A stretch of DNA of 17,139 nucleotides from CAZOWM01 sp964583615 (GCA_964583615.1 CAZOWM010000060.1:1-17139); one strand, 5' to 3'; shown: positions 7,720 to 15,372, counted from the stretch's first letter. Numbers and translations are program-made. Notes: generated from the sequence alone by a model not told the origin.

Positions 7720-8256
7720 TCACCGGGTTTTTTTGCCGAACCCGTCCCAGAACACCATTTCTTCAAGGCGTTTTCTCTGTGTGGCATGACGCTCCGGGTC
7801 CGTCTTGTCAGCGGGATACCCGAGGGGAAGAAGCGCAACCGCCTCAACATGGGGTGGAAGGTTCAGAATTTTATGGCAGAGCATGGAGTCGAACATGCAT
7901 ACCCAACAGGTTCCAAGCCCGATATCCGCAGCCGCGAGGGTCATGTGATCGATCGCTATTGCCGCATCGATGTCGAGGTGGTCCTTCCCATCCGAGCGAC
8001 GCCATGACCGGCTGTGATCGCCGCAGACAACGATAATCACAGGGGCGTCGAGAATCCACGGCCTGTGGTAGGTTGTCGCAATGTCCTTTCGCATCTCCAC
8101 GTCCTGTACGACGACAAAGAAGAGAGGCTGGTAATTTACTGCGGAAGGGGCTACTCTCCCCGCTTCGAGCACATGAAGCAGTTTTTCGGCTTCGACCGGA
8201 GTGTTTCTGTATTTGCGTACCGAGTATCTTTTCTTTGCAAGGTCTATAAACGACAT
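7720..8256 (-). CDS. Nitroreductase-family FMN oxidoreductase
   Basis: The 178-residue protein is of typical length for small nitroreductases. The N-terminal RYSVRKY (10-16) and APSAVNYQP (36-44) match the FMN-binding signatures of the family (R-x-S-x-R-x-Y and APSxxNxQPW-like). A mid stretch AAADIGLGTCWV and a late LLPLGYPAD complete the fold. Members use NAD(P)H to reduce nitro groups, quinones or other acceptors. The physiological substrate cannot be read from the sequence. There is no signal peptide, so it should be cytoplasmic. The ATG at 8256 follows a strong GGAGG at 6 bases. It sits downstream of aat but separated by 175 bases with its own promoter-like pair, so it is probably a separate transcription unit. 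Confidence 0.9.
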   Translation of the reverse strand: MSFIDLAKKRYSVRKYRNTPVEAEKLLHVLEAGRVAPSAVNYQPLFFVVVQDVEMRKDIATTYHRPWILDAPVIIVVCGDHSRSWRRSDGKDHLDIDAAIAIDHMTLAAADIGLGTCWVCMFDSMLCHKILNLPPHVEAVALLPLGYPADKTDPERHATQRKRLEEMVFWDGFGKKTR

Positions 8257-8283
8257 GTGTTTCCTCCAGACATCTCGTTTTTT

Positions 8284-8312
8284 TCTATCCTGTTTTCCCT
8301 CGTAGCAGTCAA
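8284..8312 (-). promoter_or_regulatory. Candidate promoter for the nitroreductase gene
   Basis: On the minus strand TTGACT (8312-8307) is followed after 17 bases by GATAGA (8289-8284). The -35 is good (five of six) and the -10 weak (three of six). The leader to the ATG at 8256 would be about 22 bases and contains the GGAGG ribosome binding site. Confidence 0.4.
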
Positions 8313-8394
8313 TAAACGTGTGTGCACGCAGGTTTTATTAATCTATCACGAAAAACGGGTTTTCACACGCATTTTCCCGGAAGGGTCAGCCGCT

Positions 8395-8419
8395 ACGTAT
8401 TGATGCTCATGACGTATTG
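8395..8419. repeat. Short direct repeat ACGTATTG x2 between aat and nitroreductase
   Basis: ACGTATTG occurs at 8395-8402 and again at 8412-8419, 17 bases start to start. The pair lies about 85 bases upstream of the nitroreductase -35. It may be an activator-type tandem site or chance; only two copies are seen. Confidence 0.3.
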
Positions 8420-8431
8420 CTGATATGCGAC

Positions 8432-9127
8432 TCACAGATTCGTCCACATTCCCCTCACCGTGTCCTCCTTCAGGCCTATTCGCAGCAGAGACATGAAATC
8501 CTGCCGGGGGATCCTGCGGGCCCCCGTGGTTCCAAGATGGGGAGAGTAGACCTGGCAGTCGAGAAAGATAAACCCGAGATTTTCGATGAGCTGTGTCAGA
8601 TGAATGATCGCAGCCTTTGATGCATTTGATATCAGGGTGAACATGGATTCCCCGAAAAAACATCTTCCGAGGGAAACACCGTACATCCCTCCCGCAAGCA
8701 GTGCGCCGTCCCATACTTCCACCGAATGAGCGTATCCGAGCCTGTGGAGGCTGATATAGGCATCGAGCATTTCTTCCGTGATCCATGTCCCTCTCTGCCC
8801 GGGCCTGGGCACCTTTCTACACGCGTTGATTACTTTATCGAAACAGGTATCGAGGCTTAACCTGAAAGGATCCTTTTTCAAAAGCGTACGCATCGATCGT
8901 GAGACATGAAGCTCTTCTGGGAAAAGGACGCAGCGCGGTTCCGGGCTCCACCAGAGAATCGGCTCGCCTTCCGTATACCACGGGAAAATTCCCTGTGAGT
9001 AGGCGGAAATAAGCATGCCCGGGGAGAGACTTCCGCCCACGGCAACGATTCCTTCCGGAGAAGAGCTCTCCACCGGTGGAAACTCGAACCGTGTGTGCTC
9101 GTCGAGGTAGGGAAAATGCGAATGCAT
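8432..9127 (-). CDS. aat: Leucyl/phenylalanyl-tRNA--protein transferase
   Basis: The 231-residue protein has family length and is colinear with Aat. It shows PEGIVAVGGSLSPGMLISAY, then GIFPWYTEGEPILWWSPEPR (near 45-65), HVSRSMR, GTWITEEM, GYAHSVEVW, YGVSLGRCFFGESMF (about 150-164), SKAAIIHL, LDCQVYSPHLGTTGA and the IPRQDF tail. Aat transfers Leu or Phe from charged tRNA to proteins with N-terminal Lys or Arg, creating primary N-degrons read by ClpS. It starts 9 bases after the clpA stop on the same strand with only a distant GAGGA, so translation is probably coupled to clpA. With clpS and clpA it makes a complete N-degron operon apart from ClpP. Confidence 0.97.
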   Translation of the reverse strand: MHSHFPYLDEHTRFEFPPVESSSPEGIVAVGGSLSPGMLISAYSQGIFPWYTEGEPILWWSPEPRCVLFPEELHVSRSMRTLLKKDPFRLSLDTCFDKVINACRKVPRPGQRGTWITEEMLDAYISLHRLGYAHSVEVWDGALLAGGMYGVSLGRCFFGESMFTLISNASKAAIIHLTQLIENLGFIFLDCQVYSPHLGTTGARRIPRQDFMSLLRIGLKEDTVRGMWTNL

Positions 9128-9136
9128 GTCTGAAAC

Positions 9137-11389
9137 TCAATCCTCTTTTTCAGTTGTGATGGAGATACCGTCATCTTTTATGTCTGCACGCGCCTTTCCC
9201 CCGCCGGAGAGGTCTCCGAAGAGAACAGCATCCACGAAGTATGACTTGATCCTGTCCTGCACGAGCCGTGCAATGTTTCGTGCACCGAATTCCGGGGAGT
9301 ATCCATTACGTGCGATCCAGTTTCTACACGCGTCCGTCACTTCGAGGGTCACTCCCCTCCCCTCTAGCTGTTCATGAAATTGAGCAAGCTCCTTGTCCAC
9401 GATCTGCAGAATTACTCGTTCGTCGAGGTTGTTGAAGTGCACGACCCGGTCGAGCCTGTTGCGGAATTCCGGTGCAAATATTTTCTCGACTGCATCGGTG
9501 ATTGCCCTCGCCGTGACTTTCCCTCCGGTAAACCCTATGACCTGTTTTCCGATGTCTCTCGCTCCTGCATTGGACGTCATTATGAGAATGACGTTTCTGA
9601 AGTCAGCCTTCCGTCCGGAGTTGTCCGTCAGGGTCGCGTAATCCATGATCTGAAGAAGTATATTGTATACGTCCTGATGGGCCTTCTCGATTTCATCGAG
9701 AAGAACAACGGCGTGCGGTGTTTTCCTGATCGCATCTGTCAGCAGGCCTCCCTCCTCATATCCGACATAGCCCGGTGGAGATCCGATCAACCGCGCCACA
9801 GTGTGCTTTTCCTGGTATTCGCTCATGTCGAAACGGTTCATCGAAATGCCGAGAATCCGTGCAAGCTGCCTCGCAAGCTCCGTTTTTCCCACACCTGTGG
9901 GGCCCACAAAGAGGAATGATGCGACCGGTTTTTCCTCCTCACGGAACCCCGCGCGCGAACGCTTCACTGCGTCCACCACTGCGTCGACCGCACCGTCTTG
10001 CCCAAAGATCACCTTTCTCAGCTCAGACCCGAGAGACTTCAAACGATCGACTTCAGAGCGAGAAACGCTCCTCTCCGGTATACGCGCGATCTTTGCAACG
10101 ACTTTTTCGATTTCCTGTTCAGTCACCTGCGCAGGGGCGCTAACTTCAGTTTTATTCCGAAAAGACATGATGCGCATGTATGCCCCGGCCTCGTCGATCA
10201 CGTCGATCGCCTTATCCGGCAGATGGCGGTCGGTGATGTACTTTGCAGAAAGCTCGGCTGCTGTGCGGAGCGCGCTTTCCGTAAATTCCACATTGTGGTA
10301 CTCCTCGTAGCGTCTTCTGAGTCCGAGGAGTATCTCAAAGGTCTCCTCCTGGGTGGGTTCTGCTATCTCGATTTTCTGAAACCGGCGCGAGAGCGCGCGG
10401 TCCTTGTCAAAGAACTTCTTGAAGTCTTCGAAGGTCGTTGAGCCGATACACCGCAGCTTGCCGGACGCGAGCGCTGGTTTCAGAAGGTTCGAGGCATCCA
10501 TGCTCCCGCCCGAAACCGCTCCAGCACCGACCACGGTGTGAATCTCGTCTATGAACAGAATCACCTTTTCCAGACGGGTGAGCTCATTCAGCACCTTTTT
10601 TACCCGTTCTTCGAAGTCGCCTCTGAACCTTGTGCCTGCGAGCAGGCTTCCCATATCAAGGGAAAACAGCCTGAAACCACTGAGAAGGGACGGTACGCGG
10701 TTTTCGATGATTCTCTGGGCGAGCCCTTCCGCCATCGCTGTCTTACCTACCCCCGGCTCTCCCACGAAAACAGGGTTGTTCTTCAGCCGCCTGCAGAGCA
10801 CCTGTACTGTACGTTCTAGGATGTCCTCTCTGCCGATGAGAGGATCGAGTTGCCCGTCCTGCGCGAGCTGTGTGAGCTCGACGGTGAAGGATTTGAGCGC
10901 GCTCCGGCGTTTTATGAGGAGCTTTTCATCTGATTGGGCACCTTCTTCCGCACCGTCCGTGTTTGTGAGAAGCTCTCCGTGTGAAATCACGCGCAGGAGC
11001 TCGAGCCGTGTGATTCCGGCCTTTTTCATATAGTATGCGCCGAAGGACTCCTCCTGCTCATAGATCGAAACGAGGATGTCGCCGATATCCACTTTTCCCT
11101 TCTGAGAAGACTCGGTCTGGAACACCGCATGTTCTATCACACCCTGGAATCCCACCGACTGAACAGGTTCCGAATCCCGTACAGCCGGGATGTGCGTCTC
11201 GAGGTAGTGCGTGAGCTTTTCTTTGATCCAGTCAGGGTCTGCTCCGCATTCTTCGATGATAGCCCGCGGGAGATCAAAATACAGCGCGGCATAGAGCACA
11301 TGTTCCGGGGTCAGATACTCGTGTTTCCGCTTTTTTGCCTCTTTGTATGCGGCATTGAGTACCGCCTGGACGTCTTCGCTTATTTCCAT
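9137..11389 (-). CDS. clpA: ATP-dependent Clp protease ATP-binding subunit ClpA
   Basis: The 750-residue protein has the ClpA layout. A Clp N-domain covers about 1-145. The first AAA+ module has Walker A GEPGVGKT at 210-217 and Walker B ILFIDE at 276-281. The second has GPTGVGKT at 495-502 and VVLLDE ending at 565. No coiled-coil middle domain of the ClpB type separates the modules. IGF at 617-619 (in QVIGFTGG) fits the IGL/IGF loop that docks onto ClpP. ClpA unfolds substrates, including N-degron proteins delivered by ClpS, and feeds them to ClpP in the cytoplasm. No clpP lies in the window. The ATG at 11389 follows the clpS stop by 12 bases with AGGA about 10 bases upstream, consistent with one transcript clpS-clpA-aat. 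Confidence 0.97.
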   Translation of the reverse strand: MEISEDVQAVLNAAYKEAKKRKHEYLTPEHVLYAALYFDLPRAIIEECGADPDWIKEKLTHYLETHIPAVRDSEPVQSVGFQGVIEHAVFQTESSQKGKVDIGDILVSIYEQEESFGAYYMKKAGITRLELLRVISHGELLTNTDGAEEGAQSDEKLLIKRRSALKSFTVELTQLAQDGQLDPLIGREDILERTVQVLCRRLKNNPVFVGEPGVGKTAMAEGLAQRIIENRVPSLLSGFRLFSLDMGSLLAGTRFRGDFEERVKKVLNELTRLEKVILFIDEIHTVVGAGAVSGGSMDASNLLKPALASGKLRCIGSTTFEDFKKFFDKDRALSRRFQKIEIAEPTQEETFEILLGLRRRYEEYHNVEFTESALRTAAELSAKYITDRHLPDKAIDVIDEAGAYMRIMSFRNKTEVSAPAQVTEQEIEKVVAKIARIPERSVSRSEVDRLKSLGSELRKVIFGQDGAVDAVVDAVKRSRAGFREEEKPVASFLFVGPTGVGKTELARQLARILGISMNRFDMSEYQEKHTVARLIGSPPGYVGYEEGGLLTDAIRKTPHAVVLLDEIEKAHQDVYNILLQIMDYATLTDNSGRKADFRNVILIMTSNAGARDIGKQVIGFTGGKVTARAITDAVEKIFAPEFRNRLDRVVHFNNLDERVILQIVDKELAQFHEQLEGRGVTLEVTDACRNWIARNGYSPEFGARNIARLVQDRIKSYFVDAVLFGDLSGGGKARADIKDDGISITTEKED

Positions 11390-11401
11390 GGCGTTTTTTT
11401 C

Positions 11402-11725
11402 CTATTCTTTTTCTAATGTGCAGAGGAGGGGAAACTCTCTCTGTTTTGCCAGCTGTGAGACCTGAATCATCTTGGTGGAGGCGATGTCATAGGGATACAC
11501 TCCCACAGATGCTTGTCCTTTCCGATGGACGTCTATCATTATTTTTGTGGCCTCGATGACCGGCTTGTGAAAGACTTTCACGATTACCTCCACGACAAAA
11601 TCCATGGTCGTGTAGTGGTCGTTATGCAAAACGACCCTGTACATCTCGGGCTCTTTGAGCCCGGTCTCCACCTCCTCGAGAGTTTCGCCCTCAAACGCAC
11701 CGTAAGAGTTGATGTCGTCGTCCAT
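11402..11725 (-). CDS. clpS: ATP-dependent Clp protease adaptor protein ClpS
   Basis: The 107-residue protein starts at the ATG at 11725, with GAGGG 7 bases upstream. An in-frame ATG at 11755 would swallow that site. After an acidic, probably flexible N-tail (about 1-28) comes the ClpS core: YRVVLHNDHYTTMDFVVEVI, whose Asn-Asp pair lines the N-degron pocket, then the helix with MIDVHRKGQ, whose His also binds the alpha-amino group, and the final VSQLAKQREFPLLCTLE strand. ClpS binds proteins with N-terminal Leu, Phe, Tyr or Trp and hands them to ClpA through the N-tail and the ClpA N-domain. It is the first gene of clpS-clpA-aat and is divergent from nadE. Confidence 0.96.
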   Translation of the reverse strand: MDDDINSYGAFEGETLEEVETGLKEPEMYRVVLHNDHYTTMDFVVEVIVKVFHKPVIEATKIMIDVHRKGQASVGVYPYDIASTKMIQVSQLAKQREFPLLCTLEKE

Positions 11726-11742
11726 TTTATTTCCCTCTTTTA

Positions 11743-11771
11743 ATTTTAACAACATGGCGTTTCAGAGGCAA
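11743..11771 (-). promoter_or_regulatory. Promoter for the clpS-clpA-aat operon
   Basis: On the minus strand TTGCCT (11771-11766) and TAAAAT (11748-11743) are separated by 17 bases, matching four and five of six consensus positions. Transcription would begin only about a dozen bases before the clpS ATG, just ahead of the GAGGG ribosome binding site, which also favours 11725 over 11755 as the start codon. Confidence 0.45.
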
Positions 11772-11852
11772 GCAATCTGCTCGCACTGTGATTCACTTCA
11801 GGATACCCTTGCGGGGGAATTGAAAGCAGGAAGGCGTGTTCTGATTTTTCCG

Positions 11853-11881
11853 TTTCTGTCGCAAAAAAAGAATACTATATT
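11853..11881 (+). promoter_or_regulatory. Candidate promoter for nadE
   Basis: TATATT (11876-11881) is a good -10 (five of six). The hexamer 17 bases upstream, TTTCTG (11853-11858), is a poor -35. An A-run lies between them. The leader to the ATG at 11914 would be about 26 bases and holds AAGGG as the ribosome binding site. The divergent clpS promoter lies about 80 bases away, so both genes could share regulation. Confidence 0.35.
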
Positions 11882-11913
11882 TTCACCTGAAAGCTTTGGT
11901 GAAAGGGATGTTC

Positions 11914-13560
11914 ATGAAAATTACCGTGGCCCAGCTCAATCCGACGGTTGGAGATATCCGCGGGAACCTGGATGCTGCTGCCAGAGTCGTTCACAGGGCG
12001 GCTCGAGAGGAATCAGATCTCGTGGTATTTCCCGAGCTCTTCCTTGTCGGGTACCCGCCAAAGGATCTGCTCGAGATTCCGGGGTTTATCCTGCAGGTCG
12101 AGAAGGCAGTCGGAGAGCTCGCTTCACTTTCAGCAAATACGGGTGAAACCGGTTTCATTATGGGAGCGCCTACGCGCAACGAAAGAAACAGGGGGAAGGG
12201 GCTGTATAATTCAGCTTTATTTTTTTCCCGCGGGAAAGTTAAGATCTGTCAGAACAAATCTCTTTTGCCCACCTATGACATCTTCGACGAGGCACGGTAC
12301 TTCGATCCCGCGGAGCAGATCGAGACGCTGAGCTTCAAGGGAGAGAGTATCGGAGTTTCCATCTGTGAGGACGCGTGGAACGATCCTTCGCAATGGCCGG
12401 AAGGGAGGATGTATTCCTTTGATCCGATCAAGGCTCTGGCGAATTCGGGAGCAACGCTCTTCATCAATATCTCGGCATCTCCCTTCAACATCGGCAAGGA
12501 GCAGATACGGTACAATATCATGTCGGGGCACGCAAAAAAGCACTCCATTCCTTTTCTCTATGTAAACCAGGTGGGGGGAAACGACGAGCTTCTGTTCGAC
12601 GGAAAAAGCCTGTACATCAACGAGAACGGGAAGCCTGCTGCGGTATTCGAATCATTCAGGGAGCAGGTAAAAACAATCGATACGGATGCGAAGGCCGAAG
12701 TTTCATACTCACCGCAGGAACAGACAGCCTCCGCACATGACGCGCTCGTAATGGGAATACGCGACTACATGAGCAAGTGCGGATTCGAACGTGCGGTGGT
12801 AGGCCTTTCCGGAGGAATCGACTCTGCGGTGACCGTAAGCCTTGCGGTGAGAGCGATTGGAGAACAAAACGTGCTGGGGCTTGCTCTTCCTTCGCCCTTT
12901 TCTTCAAAAGGGAGTGTGGAGGATTCAAAAACGCTTGCGCAAAACCTCGGGATTAAACTCGAGGTCGTGCAGATCTCAGATATCTACCGTTCATATCTCG
13001 ACACACTCGCCCGTTTTTTCCCCGGGGCCGAACAGGATGTCACGGAGGAAAACATCCAGGCAAGGATCAGAGGAAATATCCTCATGGCTTTTTCAAATAA
13101 GTTCGGTTACCTCCTTCTCACAACGGGAAACAAAAGCGAGCTTGCTGTTGGGTACTGTACTCTGTATGGTGACATGAGCGGCGGGCTTGCAGTGCTCTCC
13201 GACGTCCCGAAGACGATGGTGTACGCGCTTGCCGAACTGATAAATAGTGCCGGAGCCGTAATTCCACGTTCAATAATCGAAAAGGCACCATCCGCAGAGC
13301 TCCGCCCTGATCAGAAGGACACAGACAGCCTCCCTCCCTATGAATTGCTTGACAGGTTGCTCTCGCGTCACATAGAGGAGTATATGTCTGCGGACGATCT
13401 CATATCACTGGGGTACGATCCAAAAACCGTCCGTTGGGTCGTGAGGACGGTCGCGCAAAACGAGTACAAACGGAAACAGGCTCCTCTTGGCCTGCGGGTG
13501 ACCACAAAGGCATTCGGCGTCGGGAGACGGATGCCCATCGCAGCAAAGTTTCCATGGTAA
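11914..13560 (+). CDS. nadE: Glutamine-dependent NAD(+) synthetase
   Basis: The 548-residue protein has two domains. An N-terminal nitrilase-type amidase (about 1-255) has the Glu-Lys-Cys triad visible as E41 (FPELFLVGYPP), K115 (NKSLLPTYD) and C151 (SICEDAW), and releases ammonia from glutamine. The C-terminal synthetase (about 270-548) has the ATP-pyrophosphatase loop SGGIDS at 299-304, the TTGNKSELAVGYCTLYGDMSGG segment split over 405-430, and an RRMPIAAKF end. Together they convert nicotinate adenine dinucleotide to NAD(+). The length is typical of bacterial glutamine-dependent NadE. I chose ATG 11914 because AAGGG lies 6 bases before it and the conserved KITVAQLNPTVGD begins at once. A TTG at 11896 is an inferior alternative. 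It stands alone on the plus strand. Confidence 0.97.
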   Translation: MKITVAQLNPTVGDIRGNLDAAARVVHRAAREESDLVVFPELFLVGYPPKDLLEIPGFILQVEKAVGELASLSANTGETGFIMGAPTRNERNRGKGLYNSALFFSRGKVKICQNKSLLPTYDIFDEARYFDPAEQIETLSFKGESIGVSICEDAWNDPSQWPEGRMYSFDPIKALANSGATLFINISASPFNIGKEQIRYNIMSGHAKKHSIPFLYVNQVGGNDELLFDGKSLYINENGKPAAVFESFREQVKTIDTDAKAEVSYSPQEQTASAHDALVMGIRDYMSKCGFERAVVGLSGGIDSAVTVSLAVRAIGEQNVLGLALPSPFSSKGSVEDSKTLAQNLGIKLEVVQISDIYRSYLDTLARFFPGAEQDVTEENIQARIRGNILMAFSNKFGYLLLTTGNKSELAVGYCTLYGDMSGGLAVLSDVPKTMVYALAELINSAGAVIPRSIIEKAPSAELRPDQKDTDSLPPYELLDRLLSRHIEEYMSADDLISLGYDPKTVRWVVRTVAQNEYKRKQAPLGLRVTTKAFGVGRRMPIAAKFPW

Positions 13561-13596
13561 CTGCGTTTTGTAATGTATTCAGACAATGAAAACACT

Positions 13597-13927
13597 TCAC
13601 CGGTGCCCGCCCGGGCTCAGTGTGCTCAGGAGTATCCTCTTTTCAATCGCTGTTTGTCCTGATATGTCGAGTATACGCACGGTGATGACCGGGTCCTCTT
13701 TTTTCCAGTCGATGGAAATCATACCGAAATTTTCTTCGAGATAGTACGCACCATCTCTGAACCGGTTTTCATTCGGTACATCTCCTGGAAATGTCCTGTT
13801 GAGGCCGCTTGAAGTGATGTCAAACAGCGGGTACAGCCCAGACGGCAAGAAGCCTACACACTGCATGCACCATGAAAAACAAAAAGAAGTACAGAAAAAA
13901 AACCGCGCATGAGATCTTTTTGCACAT
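13597..13927 (-). pseudogene. Internally deleted PhoD-type phosphatase: signal peptide and C-terminal tail in different frames
   Basis: Two pieces of one former gene are visible. From the ATG at 13927, 5 bases after the DUF1820 stop, runs a clear Sec signal peptide (MCKKISCAVFF, a phenylalanine-rich core, cut after MVHA), but this frame ends at 13820. In another frame, entered near 13866, 89 codons to 13597 contain LYPLFDITSSGL, then YYLEENFGMISIDW and VRILDISGQ. These match the extreme C-terminus of PhoD-like alkaline phosphatase/phosphodiesterases (Y-P-L-x-x-L-T-S-S-G-L; N-F-G-x-I-x-I-D-W). The metallophosphatase body of about 300 residues with its metal ligands is absent. A large deletion that also broke the frame, with a junction near 13835-13870, explains this. 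Expression would give a short exported nonsense peptide, so the gene should be non-functional. Confidence 0.72.
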
Positions 13928-13932
13928 GGGGT

Positions 13933-14220
13933 TCAATCCCTTTTCTTGTCATCCGCTTTGCTGAACGGCATGACCTTGGAAGCTCCCTCTTCAGTCAGTT
14001 CCTCGATGAGAATCACCGCCTGAAAGGGTATCATGATGTGATTTGAGTCGCTGAAAGCCTTTTTGAGGTCGTCCTTTGTGGGATCGATGATGAGAGTTTT
14101 TTCCGGGGAGAAGACGAGGTCCTTGATCGATACGAAGTAGGGGTGAGTAAGGTCGAGGCTTCGTGCCGTGAGCTGTACCTCCTTTTCCTTCCACTTAAAA
14201 TGCACCCGATACAGTGACAA
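13933..14220 (-). CDS. DUF1820 family protein, TTG start
   Basis: The 95-residue protein begins MSLYRVHFKWKEKEVQLTA and continues with THPYFVSIKDLVF, LIIDPTKDDLKKAFSD and IMIPFQAVILIEEL. This matches DUF1820 (PF08850), a small cytoplasmic family of unknown function in Gammaproteobacteria and spirochaetes. The start is a TTG at 14218-14220, not an ATG. It is supported by GGAG 8 bases upstream and by the family's usual N-terminus, and no upstream in-frame ATG is available. A promoter-like pair overlaps the end of the glycosyltransferase gene, so it may be transcribed separately as well as by read-through. Downstream lies the broken phosphatase gene, 5 bases away. Confidence 0.85.
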   Translation of the reverse strand: MSLYRVHFKWKEKEVQLTARSLDLTHPYFVSIKDLVFSPEKTLIIDPTKDDLKKAFSDSNHIMIPFQAVILIEELTEEGASKVMPFSKADDKKRD

Positions 14221-14249
14221 CCGGTTTACTCCAAAGTATTTTTTAATAA

Positions 14250-14278
14250 AACATATAGTAAATAGGGGACAGAGTCAA
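14250..14278 (-). promoter_or_regulatory. Candidate promoter for the DUF1820 gene
   Basis: On the minus strand TTGACT (14278-14273) and TATGTT (14255-14250) are 17 bases apart. The -35 matches five of six positions and overlaps the glycosyltransferase stop codon. The predicted leader is about 23 bases and contains the GGAG site used for the TTG start. Confidence 0.45.
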
Positions 14279-15372
14279 TTTTCATGTCCGCTGATCAGCT
14301 CATCCCAGAGCCCCGCAACGGTTCTAATGTCAAACATCGTTGCCGCCTCCTTTCTGCCCGCCCTGCTCAGCTCTTCGACAAGACTGAGGTTTCGTGAGAC
14401 GTCTACGATGATCCGAGCCGCCTCCTGCGGATCGCAGCTGAAGAGCAGGCTCCCATTCACATCCAGCGTACTTCGTGCGGGTATCCTCAGTTCTTTGTAG
14501 GGAACGGTCTCGCCCGGGCCCTGCAGCGGCATCGACGACACAGGGGTCCCGCATGACATCGCCTCAATCACAGGTAAACAGAATCCCTCCCATTCTGAGA
14601 GGTTGAGAAAAATATCCATGACATTATAGAGCGTGCACATTCTTTCTTCTGAGAGCTCTTCTGTCAGAAAAAGAGTTTTATCGAGGACTCCTTCCCTCCG
14701 TGCAAGCGTCTGAAGATCCGTCCCTTCAGGCGATATGGCCCTGTCTGTTTTGATGATGAGCATCGCCTCTTTCCGTATGCGCTGGAGCCGGGCAAAGGTT
14801 TGAATGATGCTGTCGAATCTTTTTCTCGGAGTGTGAGCACCCACACTGCCGATCACAAACCGGTCTTCGATCCCCATTGTTTTTTTTGCTGAAACAACTG
14901 TTTTTTCATCAAGTGGCCTGTACATTTCAGTATCGACTCCGTGGGGGATGATGCGCGCCACGTGTTTTTCTCCTGAGGTGAGGATAAACGTCTTTGTCTT
15001 TTGGGTGAGCGGGACAGCGCACACACCGCGGAGAGCGCCTTTCACAGGGGGCCGTGAAAACTGTGCCCAGAGATAGAGAGGAAGGGTTTTGTGAGCACGC
15101 TGAAAAAAAGGGAACTGATCAGGGTATCCAAGGAGTATTGCCGTGCGTGCACGCGATACTTTCGCCAGCTTTTCGAAAAAAGAAAAGCTTTCGTATGCGC
15201 AGAGCTCTGCTTCCGGGTGGCGCTGATCCGTGTATACGCCGTCAGGCCCGAAAATCACTGTTTGAATATGACGTTTTTCGAAGAATTTCGAGAGCAGGAT
15301 GAACTGCCGGAGAAAGGAAGGTGTACGGTCAAGTCGCAGACCGCTTCCCAGAAGCACTGTATACGACGTCAT
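14275..15372 (-). CDS. Family 4 (GT-B fold) glycosyltransferase
   Basis: The 365-residue protein starts at the ATG at 15372, with GAGG about 9 bases upstream. An in-frame ATG at 15417 would add a stretch without a binding site. The C-terminal nucleotide-sugar domain is clear: IPHGVDTEMYRP (142-153), VIGSVGAHTPRKRFD (173-187), then WEGFCLPVIEAMSCGTPV (261-278) with the E-x7-E pair E262/E270 that contacts the donor sugar phosphate. The N-terminal acceptor domain (1-140) is less conserved and lacks an obvious glycine-rich loop beyond LLGSGLRLDR. Family 4 enzymes are retaining transferases used in lipopolysaccharide, capsule or glycolipid synthesis. The acceptor cannot be told, because no other sugar genes are nearby. 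There are no membrane segments. Confidence 0.85.
   Translation of the reverse strand: MTSYTVLLGSGLRLDRTPSFLRQFILLSKFFEKRHIQTVIFGPDGVYTDQRHPEAELCAYESFSFFEKLAKVSRARTAILLGYPDQFPFFQRAHKTLPLYLWAQFSRPPVKGALRGVCAVPLTQKTKTFILTSGEKHVARIIPHGVDTEMYRPLDEKTVVSAKKTMGIEDRFVIGSVGAHTPRKRFDSIIQTFARLQRIRKEAMLIIKTDRAISPEGTDLQTLARREGVLDKTLFLTEELSEERMCTLYNVMDIFLNLSEWEGFCLPVIEAMSCGTPVSSMPLQGPGETVPYKELRIPARSTLDVNGSLLFSCDPQEAARIIVDVSRNLSLVEELSRAGRKEAATMFDIRTVAGLWDELISGHEN

Noticed and set aside
7553..7723. N-terminal extension of the ankyrin protein to 7723
   Set aside because: It would overlap the nitroreductase stop, add an Arg-rich stretch before a clear signal peptide, and ignore the GGAGGTG site at the proper distance from 7552.
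7353..8036. 227-codon plus-strand frame opposite the ankyrin and nitroreductase genes
   Set aside because: It crosses two clearly real genes on the other strand, is rich in Arg, Ser and Pro, and has no recognisable domain.
9374..10441. Several long plus-strand open frames opposite clpA (up to 181 codons)
   Set aside because: They lie antisense to a fully conserved ClpA, lack family resemblance and plausible starts, and are expected by-products of codon bias.
13561..13596. Weak GTTTT...AAAAC inverted repeat between nadE and the phosphatase relic
   Set aside because: The stem is only five A/T-rich pairs with a long loop, too unstable to call a terminator.
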